Of a stretch of 64,000 nucleotides of DNA, positions 14,240-22,797 are shown piece by piece (the stretch's first letter is position 1; each line of letters begins with the position of its first letter). Location of the stretch: assembly GCF_010119975.1 (NCBI RefSeq), contig NZ_CP048222.1, positions 620,001 to 684,000 of the forward strand, written 5' to 3'. The notes under the pieces were generated by a model. The model made no database searches. It was not told the origin of the DNA and was given only the letters and a program-made list of their open reading frames with translations. Made by a program: the position numbers and the translations under genes. The stretch is from Rhodocytophaga rosea (GTDB lineage Bacteria; Bacteroidota; Bacteroidia; Cytophagales; 172606-1).

Positions 14240-14475
14240 GCTATCCAACTATCCAACCTCCCAACCAGACTGATAATCAGAATACTTACGTCCAGCCAGA
14301 GAACCAACTATCCAACTAGGCTACTCTTTTCAAATCCAACCTGGAGGCTAAAAATCCAACCAGATCCAACCAGAAAGTAAGAAATAGATATAGTTAAAGA
14401 ATATAACATATTATATATCAATTATTTATATTTATTCAGTTATGTCTGGTTGGAAGGTTGGATGGTTGGATGAAA
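14240..14475. repeat. ATCCAAC repeats between primase and ATPase genes
   Basis: ATCCAAC occurs about six times from 14243 to 14370, with near-copies CCCAAC and ACCAAC. On the opposite strand GGTTGGA/GGTTGGAT is repeated three to four times at 14442-14471 inside the last codons of the ATPase gene. The two blocks face each other around AT-rich DNA (14380-14440), an arrangement typical of initiator-binding iterons flanking an unwinding element. Function inferred from layout. Confidence 0.6.
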
Positions 14476-16334
14476 AAAACAGATTCTTGTAGAGATTGCT
14501 CATAACTGAGCATGGCAGGCCCCTCAGCGCTTGAATCTATTTCTTGGTTTTCTTCTAAATTTGTATTACGCCCCAGCCACAGTTCATACCTTTGCGTGAG
14601 TGGTTCCACATGCAGGTGCACACAATGTTTCTGGTCGTATTTTTTATCTATCGTGCTTTGAAACTTTGCATTTCCCTGCTTGATGAATATATCTTTCTGT
14701 GCTTTTATATAAAGTTCCAATGTCCCTTTATCCAAGGTTTTGCCCCCTTGCCTGCGTTTGGCTTCCAGATACAATGGGTGAATGGAGATCATATACAGAT
14801 AAAGCCTTTTTCCACCATCTCCTTTACTAAAACAAAAATCTTTTTCTTCCGTGATTTTGCCTTGTTCATAAAGGAATTGTACTACATCAAAAAATGCCTT
14901 CAGATCATCTGTACTGTTCATCAGGCTGTTTTGCTCCTTAATTCTTTTCTTAACTAAATTCTCAAAATCAGTTTTCTCAAATGGGAGCCTTTGTAAATGT
15001 TTATTTGTAATTTCTACACAGGCTAATAGAATGGTATAATTCTTTAGCAGCCGGTCTGGATACTGATGAGCCAGTAGATTTTTGCTCAGCTCTCTGTATT
15101 CATGCTCAAATACTTCTTTGAATTTATCCTTAAAATATGATCGTATCTCCAGGATTTGTGTGAGCACAAAGGTTAATCCCTCCTGCTGTAATGCTTTAAG
15201 CTGATTCATTGACTCATCATTGAACTTCTTCTCTGTAAAATCAAGCAGGATGCATCTGGTAAACAGAGCCGGGTCCAGGTTAGGGAGATCCTGGCCTGCA
15301 AGTAGTACACTACTTAATATTTTATTGGTGCGGGTGCGGCTATCATTAGTAAAAGCTGCATTTAAACTGCCCGTACCATCATACATACCTTTCAAGGTTT
15401 CTGCAATTTTCAGTAGTTCATCTCTGTTTTTATATTCATCTATAAAAATCAGCGCATTTCTGAACTGGCCCATTGTGCGGGTAATAGCTTTGGGTGTAGA
15501 AGTGCCTGATGCTAGACTTATTCTTGGTTGTTTCTCCCCAAACAGATAGAGCAAAGATTCCATAAGTGTACTCTTTCCGGTTTGAGGCTGGCCAAAGTTG
15601 TCCAGGATGGGAAAGAAGCCTAATTCATCAAATATGATGTCTCTGAAGATAGCAGCAATAGCAAAAGCCAGTGCAACCTGGCCATTATAACTATACACTT
15701 GGGCAAATTTTGAAGACCATTGCTTGAAAGTGACTGATGAGTCTTTGTAAGTGAATCTGATGTAATTCTCATTTTGCTTATCCTCTTCAGAGCTGTCATC
15801 TTCTTTTAAAATGGAACTGGCATAAGGAATATGAAAATGTTTATTTCCCAGGTTTATAATGCCGTACTGATCAGCTGGGTAAAACTTACCTTTCTGCCAG
15901 ATGCCATTACAAAAAGTAAAAAAGTCTTCTCGGGTATGCTGGCCTAATACAGTGATTTGCGTGGCTCGTTTCTCATCATTAAAAAGTTTGATTTTAATGT
16001 GCGTGAGATCCAAAGCTGAACCATAAAAAATAAAGTTACCCTCTCTTTCCAGGAACTTAGTGAATTCAGCTACTGAAGCAAGTTTATCACTATTAATAGT
16101 AAGTATGGATTCAACCCCGGGCTGATTTTTAAGTTTAATTACTCTTTGAGACTGATCATGTCCTTTAATAAAGTAAAGAACAGATATACTAAAATTACTT
16201 ATTTGCTTTCTGGAGGGCTGATCTGAATTAAATTTAAGTGTGTACAGACAGTTATCTTTTTCATAAAACTTATGTTTTTTATACTGCTCTACTTCCCATG
16301 GCTGAATTTCATCTTTTCCGTTGGATTGATTCAT
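14436..16334 (-). CDS. SF3/DUF927-like replicative ATPase of mobile element
   Basis: 632 residues. Walker A is GQPQTGKST near 247-255, and Walker B is ALIFIDEYKN near 291-300. A sensor/Arg-finger region, LFTRCILLDF, lies near 365. The sequence between (ASGTSTPKAITRTMGQFRNA) is typical of the DUF927/helicase-like ATPases that accompany primases in plasmids, ICEs and satellite elements, where they unwind DNA at the origin. The 200-residue N-terminal part is unassigned. The gene precedes the primase gene on the same strand, separated by the ATCCAAC repeat block. Expression order, repeats and primase suggest a self-contained replication unit. Confidence 0.7.
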   Translation of the reverse strand: MNQSNGKDEIQPWEVEQYKKHKFYEKDNCLYTLKFNSDQPSRKQISNFSISVLYFIKGHDQSQRVIKLKNQPGVESILTINSDKLASVAEFTKFLEREGNFIFYGSALDLTHIKIKLFNDEKRATQITVLGQHTREDFFTFCNGIWQKGKFYPADQYGIINLGNKHFHIPYASSILKEDDSSEEDKQNENYIRFTYKDSSVTFKQWSSKFAQVYSYNGQVALAFAIAAIFRDIIFDELGFFPILDNFGQPQTGKSTLMESLLYLFGEKQPRISLASGTSTPKAITRTMGQFRNALIFIDEYKNRDELLKIAETLKGMYDGTGSLNAAFTNDSRTRTNKILSSVLLAGQDLPNLDPALFTRCILLDFTEKKFNDESMNQLKALQQEGLTFVLTQILEIRSYFKDKFKEVFEHEYRELSKNLLAHQYPDRLLKNYTILLACVEITNKHLQRLPFEKTDFENLVKKRIKEQNSLMNSTDDLKAFFDVVQFLYEQGKITEEKDFCFSKGDGGKRLYLYMISIHPLYLEAKRRQGGKTLDKGTLELYIKAQKDIFIKQGNAKFQSTIDKKYDQKHCVHLHVEPLTQRYELWLGRNTNLEENQEIDSSAEGPAMLSYEQSLQESVFFIQPSNLPTRHN

Positions 16335-16401
16335 TTTAAACTATTTAGATGATAAGTTATAAATGGAGAACCACACCAAGTAGAAGGTGCGGTTTTGTTT
16401 G

Positions 16402-16510
16402 TTAATTGTAGAAAAACAGGAGCCTTTCCAGCTTCCGAACTTTATCTTTCAGTAGCTGATTATCACGCTCATAAATTTTATTGCGTTCTGCTGTTTTTCA
16501 AAGCAGGCAT
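16402..16510 (-). pseudogene. Possible decayed coiled-coil peptide gene
   Basis: From an ATG at 16510 the frame reads MPALKNSRTQ then stops. Shifting by one base continues it as KIYERDNQLLKDKVRKLERL to a stop at 16402. The joined 35-residue peptide would be a regular coiled coil. The single-base shift suggests a decayed or mis-sequenced small gene. The rest of the 16335-16613 gap shows nothing further. Confidence 0.25.
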
Positions 16511-16613
16511 GCAATTTTTGGATTACCCGCTTTTGTTATCTAATGACAAGTTTTGGGTCTGCATCCCTGGGCATATAATTTGATGCTTGTAGTAAAATCG
16601 TAGCGTTTTACTT

Positions 16614-16820
16614 TTACTGTGATACAGCAATAAATAGTACCTTTTTTGTTTTGTCTCTTTTATTGTGTCTTATGTGAAAAAGTACAGGCATCACTATATT
16701 GCTTGTGCGGAAATTTGTAACTTTATGCTTTAGCTGTTTGTCTTGGCGGATAGCAGCTACAGACTCATTCTTTGCCTCCATAGCATCTGGCGCCTGGGGG
16801 CTTTTTTTTGCTTGTTTCAT
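16614..16820 (-). CDS. Small basic hypothetical protein
   Basis: A 68-residue, Lys/Arg-rich product starting MKQAKKSPQAPDAMEAKNES and ending in a hydrophobic-basic stretch (IVMPVLFHIRHNKRDKTKKV). It starts 5 bases after the stop of the upstream gene (17089-16826), which suggests co-translation in the module's operon. No family recognised. The composition would suit nucleic-acid binding, but that is weak evidence. Confidence 0.45.
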   Translation of the reverse strand: MKQAKKSPQAPDAMEAKNESVAAIRQDKQLKHKVTNFRTSNIVMPVLFHIRHNKRDKTKKVLFIAVSQ

Positions 16821-16825
16821 AAATT

Positions 16826-17089
16826 TTAATTGCTTGGTTTCGGAATTAATCCTAGGCTCTCTGCCTGGTGAAGCGTTAGATAATCAGAAAAGTCATCATC
16901 AATTACCCAATCCGGTTTACCCCGCAACTGCTTCCAAGTTTCTGCTAGCTCATTGCGGACGAGCCAGGAACCTTTTACTTTTACAAGTATTTCAAACATC
17001 TCGTCGGGTAAGGCTTTGTTAATTTGAGCAAGCATTTTCTCCCTGAGTTCTAAACTCAAGTTTGTATTTAAATAAACATCGGCTTTCAT
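16826..17089 (-). CDS. Hypothetical protein of element operon
   Basis: 87 residues from the ATG at 17089, chosen over an upstream TTG at 17146 that would overlap the HTH gene by 41 bases. The sequence (MKADVYLNTNLSLELREKML, later VKGSWLVRNELAETWKQLRG) looks helical and soluble. It begins 17 bases after the HTH regulator and precedes a small basic protein, so it is probably the second gene of the regulator's operon. No family recognised. Confidence 0.55.
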   Translation of the reverse strand: MKADVYLNTNLSLELREKMLAQINKALPDEMFEILVKVKGSWLVRNELAETWKQLRGKPDWVIDDDFSDYLTLHQAESLGLIPKPSN

Positions 17090-17105
17090 ATCGCTTGGCT
17101 GGCGG

Positions 17106-17327
17106 CTAGAATAGTTGTGATTTATCGAGTTTGAAATACTCTGCAATTGTAGTTATCTCATCTGCATAAGGCCTTATCTTGCCCTTTAAAATCAGCCCAA
17201 ACCGCTTCTGATTGATACCAATTTTTTTATAAAGCTCTTTGGTAGGTTTCCAAGCAGTACCTGGTAATTGTTTCTCTTCAATAGCTTCAGCTATTGTCTT
17301 CTTAGGTCTATCCATATCTATTTTCAT
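17106..17327 (-). CDS. Cro/C1-type helix-turn-helix regulator, small
   Basis: A 73-residue protein whose second half is a single HTH domain (TKELYKKIGINQKRFGLILK, then PYADEITTIAEYFKLDKSQL), the pattern of XRE/Cro repressors. Translation may start at the first ATG or at the Met of MDRPKK four codons later. It is transcribed away from the larger XRE regulator at 17448-18143, with a 120-bp AT-rich gap holding a duplicated 21-bp motif. A bistable or mutually repressing switch controlling the element is the simplest reading. Confidence 0.72.
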   Translation of the reverse strand: MKIDMDRPKKTIAEAIEEKQLPGTAWKPTKELYKKIGINQKRFGLILKGKIRPYADEITTIAEYFKLDKSQLF

Positions 17328-17329
17328 AA

Positions 17330-17415
17330 TTATTATAATTATTTTATAACAAATTTATAAAAATATATGCATTATGTAATAATTATTTATTCATTTATTA
17401 TAATTATTTTATAAC
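17330..17415. promoter_or_regulatory. Duplicated 21-bp operator between divergent regulators
   Basis: The same 21 bases, containing TATAATTATTTTATAAC, occur at 17330-17350 and 17395-17415 in the same orientation, 65 bp apart. They flank the shared promoter region of the two HTH genes, one copy adjoining the start of each. Binding by one or both regulators is inferred. Confidence 0.6.
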
Positions 17416-17447
17416 TAATACTATCAAATGTTATTATATTTTTGGGA

Positions 17448-18143
17448 ATGGATGTTTCAAAAAATATTGCTGCAATAAGAAAAGCTAGAAGATTGACTCA
17501 AGCTGAAGTAGCTGATAAAATAGGAATTGAGCGTTCAAATTATCCAAGACTAGAAAAGAGAGGAAACAAATTAACTTTAGAACAAATAGACCAAATAGCA
17601 AAAGTATTTGATATAAGTGTAGCTGAGCTTATAAATTACGATAATCCTGCTAGTAATAAGGAAGAATCAGAAAAGGTGAAGCAATTAGAAAAAAGAGTAA
17701 AAGAACTAGAAGAACAATTACAGGATAGAAAAGGTCTCATTGATGCAATCAAAGTCTATTTTACAGCTTATTTTGATAGATTATTCGACATATTTAGAGA
17801 ACATTATGAAGTTTTAATTGATACTCCCGAAAAAGCTAAAAAGTATGCTGAAAAATATAATGAACCAGAGCTTTTAGAACATTTTATGAGTGGGGAAGTA
17901 GAAAAAGATGGCAAGAAAGAATACGATACTTTAGGATTTGTTACTCCTAAAGCTAAAGATAAAATATTAAAATTCATTTTTGAAGAAATTGGCCCCTCTC
18001 GTATATTCCTAGATTTAGGACTAATAGACCAAGAGTTAGAGGAGAAATATAATCTTAGTTACAATTGGAAATTATTTCATAAAAAAAACCAAGGTTCTTA
18101 TAATAGAGCATTAAAAGAATTTAAAAAAAGAAATATACAGTAG
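17448..18143 (+). CDS. XRE-family regulator with coiled-coil and C-terminal domain
   Basis: 231 residues from the ATG at 17448. The N-terminal HTH is textbook XRE (IAAIRKARRLTQAEVADKIG, then RSNYPRLEKRGNKLTLEQID). It is followed by a coiled coil at about 70-95 (KVKQLEKRVKELEEQLQD) for dimerisation and a 130-residue alpha-helical C-terminal domain that may sense a signal. It reads divergently from the small HTH gene and toward the restriction-modification gene 200 bp downstream, so it may act as the controller of the defence genes. Confidence 0.85.
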   Translation: MDVSKNIAAIRKARRLTQAEVADKIGIERSNYPRLEKRGNKLTLEQIDQIAKVFDISVAELINYDNPASNKEESEKVKQLEKRVKELEEQLQDRKGLIDAIKVYFTAYFDRLFDIFREHYEVLIDTPEKAKKYAEKYNEPELLEHFMSGEVEKDGKKEYDTLGFVTPKAKDKILKFIFEEIGPSRIFLDLGLIDQELEEKYNLSYNWKLFHKKNQGSYNRALKEFKKRNIQ

Positions 18144-18344
18144 TAAATATCAAAGCTTAACAAATAAAAATAATTATTTAAGAGCCAGCCATAGGACAAA
18201 AGACATATTAAAAAATGGCAAGGTTTAGAATAACAGTCGAAAAATTATTGCTTTCTTCTTCTCTACAAACCTCCAGATCGAATATATTTTTTAGGATTCT
18301 ATAGTACATATAATTCTCTCACTATAATTAATTAAAATTTAATA

Positions 18345-21107
18345 ATGGCATTAAGCTGGAACGAAATAAAAGACCGTGCTATACGGTTCTCTAAAGAATG
18401 GCAGGATACAGAACGAGAAGAAGCAGATGCCAAACCTTTCTTAGTTGAGTTTTTTAACATTTTTGGCATCAGCAGTAAGCGTGTTTCTACCTTTGAACAC
18501 AAAGTAAAGAAACTGAGTCAGGCTGATGGGTATATTGATTTGCTCTGGAAAGGGGTAATTCTGGTGGAGATGAAGAGCCGGGGCAAAAATCTGGATAAAG
18601 CTTATCAACAGGCCATTAATTATTTTCCCGGCCTAAAAGAGTACGATCTTCCTAAATACATTCTCGTTTCTGATTTTGAGCGCTTCCGGCTTTATGACCT
18701 TGAAGAAGGCACACATCAGGAATTCCTGTTAAAAGACCTCTATCAGAATGTAAAGCTATTCGGCTTTATTCTAGGGTATCAAACTAAGAGCTATAAATCT
18801 GAAGATCCGGTAAATATACTGGCTGCCGAGCGTATGGGTAAGCTACATGACCGTTTGAAAGAAATAGGCTATGAAGGACATGAGCTGGAGGTGTATTTAG
18901 TACGTATACTATTTTGCCTGTTTGCTGAAGATACAAGCATCTTTGAGAAAAGATTGTTTCAGGATTATATTGAAAGGAAAACCAATGAAGATGGCTCTGA
19001 CCTGGCCGCTCACCTGGCTCAATTGTTTCACATTCTGAATACCCCTCAACAGAAACGCTTAAAAAACATAGATGAGCACCTCAACCAGTTTCCCTATGTA
19101 AATGGAAAGCTGTTTGCCGAATACCTGCCGCCAGCTTCTTTCGATAGTAAAATGCGAGAACTGCTGCTGCATTGCTGTGCCCTGGACTGGAGCAAAATTT
19201 CTCCTGCTATTTTTGGCTCTCTTTTCCAGAGTGTAATGAACCCTATAGAACGCCGTAACCTTGGTGCCCATTATACCTCTGAAAAGAATATTCTCAAGCT
19301 TATTAAACCGCTGTTTCTGGATGAATTATGGCGGGAGTTTGAGAGTATCAAAACCAATAGGAACAAGCTTACTGAATTTCATAAGAAACTCAGCACCCTA
19401 AAATTTCTTGATCCGGCTTGTGGCTGTGGCAACTTCCTGGTAATTACCTATCGGGAGCTACGTCTGTTAGAAATAGAAATTCTACGGGCTTTAAATAAAA
19501 GCGGACAAGGCTGGCTGAATGTGAGCGATATTATCTGGCTGGATGTAGATATGGTGTATGGGATAGAATATGAAGAATTTCCGGCCCGTATTGCCGAAGT
19601 TGCCATGTGGCTGATAGACCACCAGATGAACATGCAGATTAGTGTGGAGTTTGGCCAGTACTTCGCCCGTTTGCCACTAAAGAAATCGGCTAACATCACG
19701 CATGGCAATGCCCTGCGACTGGATTGGGAAAGTATAGTGCCGAAAAATCAACTGACATATATTCTTGGTAATCCACCGTTTGTGGGTAAGTCGAATCAGA
19801 ATGCTGTACAAAAGGCAGATATGGACAAGGTTTTTATTAAAGTGGATGGAGCCGGTGTGCTGGATTATGTAACAGCCTGGTATATAAAAGCAGCCCGGTA
19901 TATTCAAGATACTACTATTAAAGCAGCTTTTGTTTCTACTAATTCTATTGTCCAGGGCGAACAAGTCGGCATTTTATGGAATGAGTTATTTTCTAAATAT
20001 AAAGTTAAAATTCATTTTGCTCATCGGACTTTTAATTGGAAAAATGAAGCCAGAGGCAATGCCGCTGTTCATGTTGTAATTATTGGCTTTGCAAATTTTG
20101 ATATAAATGAAAAATACATTTATGAGTATGAAAATATAAAAGCAGAACCCCACGAATTAAAAGCTAAGAATATTAATCCCTATCTGGTTGAAGGAAAAGA
20201 CTTAGTTATCTTAGGAAGAACAATTCCATTAAATAATGTACCTAAAATGATTTATGGAAGTAAGCCTGTTGATGATGGCAATTTCTTCTTTTCTGATGAT
20301 GAAAAAGAGTTGTTTATTCAGAAAGAGCCAAATGCAATAAAATATATAAAACCAGTTTTAAGCAGCCACCAGTTTTTGAATGGGCAAAATCGATGGTGTT
20401 TATGGTTAGAAAATATAACACCAGATGAGTTGAAAAAGATGCCATTTGTTCTCAAACGTTTAGAAAACATTAAAAATTTTAGAGCATTAAGTACAAAGGA
20501 ATCAGTAAAAAAACAGGCCGCTACTCCAATGTTATTTTCTGAAATCCGCCAACCAAAAAGCTCATATATAATTATTCCTCGCCATTCTTCTGAATCAAGA
20601 AAATACATTCCTTTTGGCTTCTTTGAGCCTGAAATAATTGTCAGCGATTCTTGTACAGCTTTACCAAATGCAGCTTTATTCCATTTTGGAATTTTAACTT
20701 CAGAAATGCATAATGTATGGATTAGGCATATCTGTGGTAGAATCAAAAGTGATTTTAGATATTCTAATGTGCTAGTCTATAACAACTTCCCCTGGCCAGA
20801 AAGCCCAAACGAAAAACAAATTAAAGCTATAGAAACTGCTGCTCAAAAAGTATTGGATGCCCGTAAAGCCTTTCCGGATAGTTCCCTTGCTGATTTATAT
20901 GATTCGCTTACTATGCCCCCCATATTAGTAAAAGCACACCAGGAATTAGATAAGGCAGTTGATTTATGCTACCGTCCGCAGGCTTTTGTATCGGAGGCCA
21001 AGCGTATGGAATTTCTGTTTGAACTATACGAGAAGTATACAGCCGGTTTATTTGCCAAAGAAAAGCCAAAAACAAAGAAGAAAGAGTCTGCACAGGCGAT
21101 TGAATAA
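18345..21107 (+). CDS. MmeI-like single-chain restriction-modification enzyme (type IIL)
   Basis: 920 residues, the length of MmeI-family enzymes. The N-terminal PD-(D/E)XK nuclease is visible as D65 (GYIDLLW) with E75 and K77 (ILVEMKSRG). The methyltransferase follows, with SAM motif I LDPACGCGNFL near 354 and catalytic motif IV NPPF near 476, the N6-adenine type. The segment from about 600 to 830 should be the target recognition domain, and a helical spacer lies between nuclease and methylase. These enzymes cut at a fixed distance from a half-methylated asymmetric site and need no separate methylase. The reading frame is intact. It is followed 54 bases downstream by the AlbA-like gene, probably as one operon. 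Confidence 0.88.
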   Translation: MALSWNEIKDRAIRFSKEWQDTEREEADAKPFLVEFFNIFGISSKRVSTFEHKVKKLSQADGYIDLLWKGVILVEMKSRGKNLDKAYQQAINYFPGLKEYDLPKYILVSDFERFRLYDLEEGTHQEFLLKDLYQNVKLFGFILGYQTKSYKSEDPVNILAAERMGKLHDRLKEIGYEGHELEVYLVRILFCLFAEDTSIFEKRLFQDYIERKTNEDGSDLAAHLAQLFHILNTPQQKRLKNIDEHLNQFPYVNGKLFAEYLPPASFDSKMRELLLHCCALDWSKISPAIFGSLFQSVMNPIERRNLGAHYTSEKNILKLIKPLFLDELWREFESIKTNRNKLTEFHKKLSTLKFLDPACGCGNFLVITYRELRLLEIEILRALNKSGQGWLNVSDIIWLDVDMVYGIEYEEFPARIAEVAMWLIDHQMNMQISVEFGQYFARLPLKKSANITHGNALRLDWESIVPKNQLTYILGNPPFVGKSNQNAVQKADMDKVFIKVDGAGVLDYVTAWYIKAARYIQDTTIKAAFVSTNSIVQGEQVGILWNELFSKYKVKIHFAHRTFNWKNEARGNAAVHVVIIGFANFDINEKYIYEYENIKAEPHELKAKNINPYLVEGKDLVILGRTIPLNNVPKMIYGSKPVDDGNFFFSDDEKELFIQKEPNAIKYIKPVLSSHQFLNGQNRWCLWLENITPDELKKMPFVLKRLENIKNFRALSTKESVKKQAATPMLFSEIRQPKSSYIIIPRHSSESRKYIPFGFFEPEIIVSDSCTALPNAALFHFGILTSEMHNVWIRHICGRIKSDFRYSNVLVYNNFPWPESPNEKQIKAIETAAQKVLDARKAFPDSSLADLYDSLTMPPILVKAHQELDKAVDLCYRPQAFVSEAKRMEFLFELYEKYTAGLFAKEKPKTKKKESAQAIE

Positions 21108-21161
21108 AGAGGCTTTTTTACTCGTTCAGTAAATACCCAAATCTATTACCTATATTAATCT

Positions 21162-22667
21162 ATGCCGGGCTTGCCTATTAATTTAAATGATTTAATCAAC
21201 GCAACCACTGTTGAAAGTGAACGTATTGAATTTAAAGCATCATGGAATCCGGAAGATATTATGCACACACTTTGTGCCTTTGCTAATGATTTTCATAACC
21301 TGGGAGGGGGTTATGTAATTGTTGGAATTGAAGAACACAATGGTATGCCTATTTTACCTCCCAAAGGACTTTTACCAGATCAGGTGGATGCCTGTCAAAA
21401 GAAGTTATTTGAGATCAGCAAGCGGATTGTGCCGGAATACTTTCCCGTTTCCTCAGTAGAGGTTTATCAAGGTAAGCATATTTTAGTTTTGTGGGCAACG
21501 GGAGGTGACAACCGGCCCTATAAGTGTCCTAAAAATATTGTCCTCAATCCTATATATAATTACTACATAAGAAAAGGTTCCAATACGGTAAAAGCCAATC
21601 CGGATGAGGAGCGTCAGTTATATGAATTAGCCAACCGGATTCCTTTCGATGATAGAATTAATCATACTGCTTCTATAGAGGATTTGAAATTCCCTTTAAT
21701 CCAGTCATTTTTAAAAGATGTTGGCAGTGAGCTTTACCAGAGAGCTACTAATATCCCTTTCCATGAGCTATGTCAGCAGTTACAAGTTTTAAAAGGCTCA
21801 TCTGAGTATCTAAGGCCTGTTAATGTAGGACTACTCTTATTTAATGAGCATCCTATAAAGTTTTTTAAAGGCGCCAGAATTGATGTGGTAACTTATATTG
21901 ATTCCATAGGAGACGAAATGGAAGAACGTATTTTTGAAGGTCCTGTTCATGTTCAGCTTCGAGATGCACTGAAACATATCCAAAATACTGTAATTGCCCA
22001 ACGGATAAGAAAAGTTGAAAATCAGGCTGAAGCTCAGCGGTTTTATAATTATCCTTTTGCTGCCATAGAAGAGGCATTGGCGAATGCCATTTTTCACCGT
22101 AGCTATGAGCTACAAGATCCGGTAGAAGTAAACATTAGGCATGACAAAATTGAAATCCTCTCGTTTCCTGGGCCAATTCCTCCGGTTGATAATGAAGATC
22201 TAAAGAAAGACAGAGTAGTAGCCAGAAGCTATAGAAACAGACGAATTGGAGATTTTTTGAAGGAATTGAGATTAACTGAAGGAAGGGGTACAGGTATACC
22301 TAAAATTCGTAGAGCCATGAGTAATAATGGCTCACCCAATCCGGTTTTTGAAACAGATGATAGCAGAACTTATTTTCTGGTGACACTGCCTATACATAGA
22401 AGTTTCTTGCCTTCTGTACCTTTACCATTTACTGATAAAGATGATATTACTCTTGCCAGGCGTATTCTCGCCTTATGTAAAACACCTCATAGCAGAAGTG
22501 AGATATTAGAATATATAGGAGTAAAATCTAATGCTTTTTATTATCGCAAATACATTATTCCACTGGTTCAAGCTAATTTATTAGAATTGACCATTCCTGA
22601 TAAGATCAGTAGTAAAAATCAGAAATATATAACTACAGAAGAGGGCATAATTGTATCACGAAAGTAG
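21162..22667 (+). CDS. AlbA_2/Schlafen-like RecG-type regulator protein
   Basis: 501 residues. The N-terminal AlbA_2 (Schlafen-type) domain has the signature ESERIEFKASWN near 18-29 and GGGYVIVGIEE near 46-56. The C-terminal GHKL-like ATP-binding half shows EEALANAIFHRSYE near 308-321 and GRGTGIPKIRRAM near 371-383, followed by a winged helix at the end. Family members are annotated as putative DNA-binding or RecG-like proteins and are frequent in defence islands; some act as nucleases or tRNases. Placement right behind the MmeI-like gene suggests joint expression and a defence-related job, but the mechanism is not shown by the sequence. Confidence 0.82.
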   Translation: MPGLPINLNDLINATTVESERIEFKASWNPEDIMHTLCAFANDFHNLGGGYVIVGIEEHNGMPILPPKGLLPDQVDACQKKLFEISKRIVPEYFPVSSVEVYQGKHILVLWATGGDNRPYKCPKNIVLNPIYNYYIRKGSNTVKANPDEERQLYELANRIPFDDRINHTASIEDLKFPLIQSFLKDVGSELYQRATNIPFHELCQQLQVLKGSSEYLRPVNVGLLLFNEHPIKFFKGARIDVVTYIDSIGDEMEERIFEGPVHVQLRDALKHIQNTVIAQRIRKVENQAEAQRFYNYPFAAIEEALANAIFHRSYELQDPVEVNIRHDKIEILSFPGPIPPVDNEDLKKDRVVARSYRNRRIGDFLKELRLTEGRGTGIPKIRRAMSNNGSPNPVFETDDSRTYFLVTLPIHRSFLPSVPLPFTDKDDITLARRILALCKTPHSRSEILEYIGVKSNAFYYRKYIIPLVQANLLELTIPDKISSKNQKYITTEEGIIVSRK

Positions 22668-22797
22668 TTCTAAATAGTCAAGGATAAGTCAAGGATAAGC
22701 AAACAAAACCTTGACAGTTGTCAAGTAACAAGGGAAAACAGGAAAAGAAAGGTCAAGGATAAATCAAGGAAAAATCAATTGATTTCCAATATTCATA

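Noticed and set aside
14123-14380. Plus-strand frame over the primase leader and ATCCAAC repeats
   Set aside because: Its apparent sequence is generated by the repeats (SNLPTR-like translations) and it overlaps the primase start.
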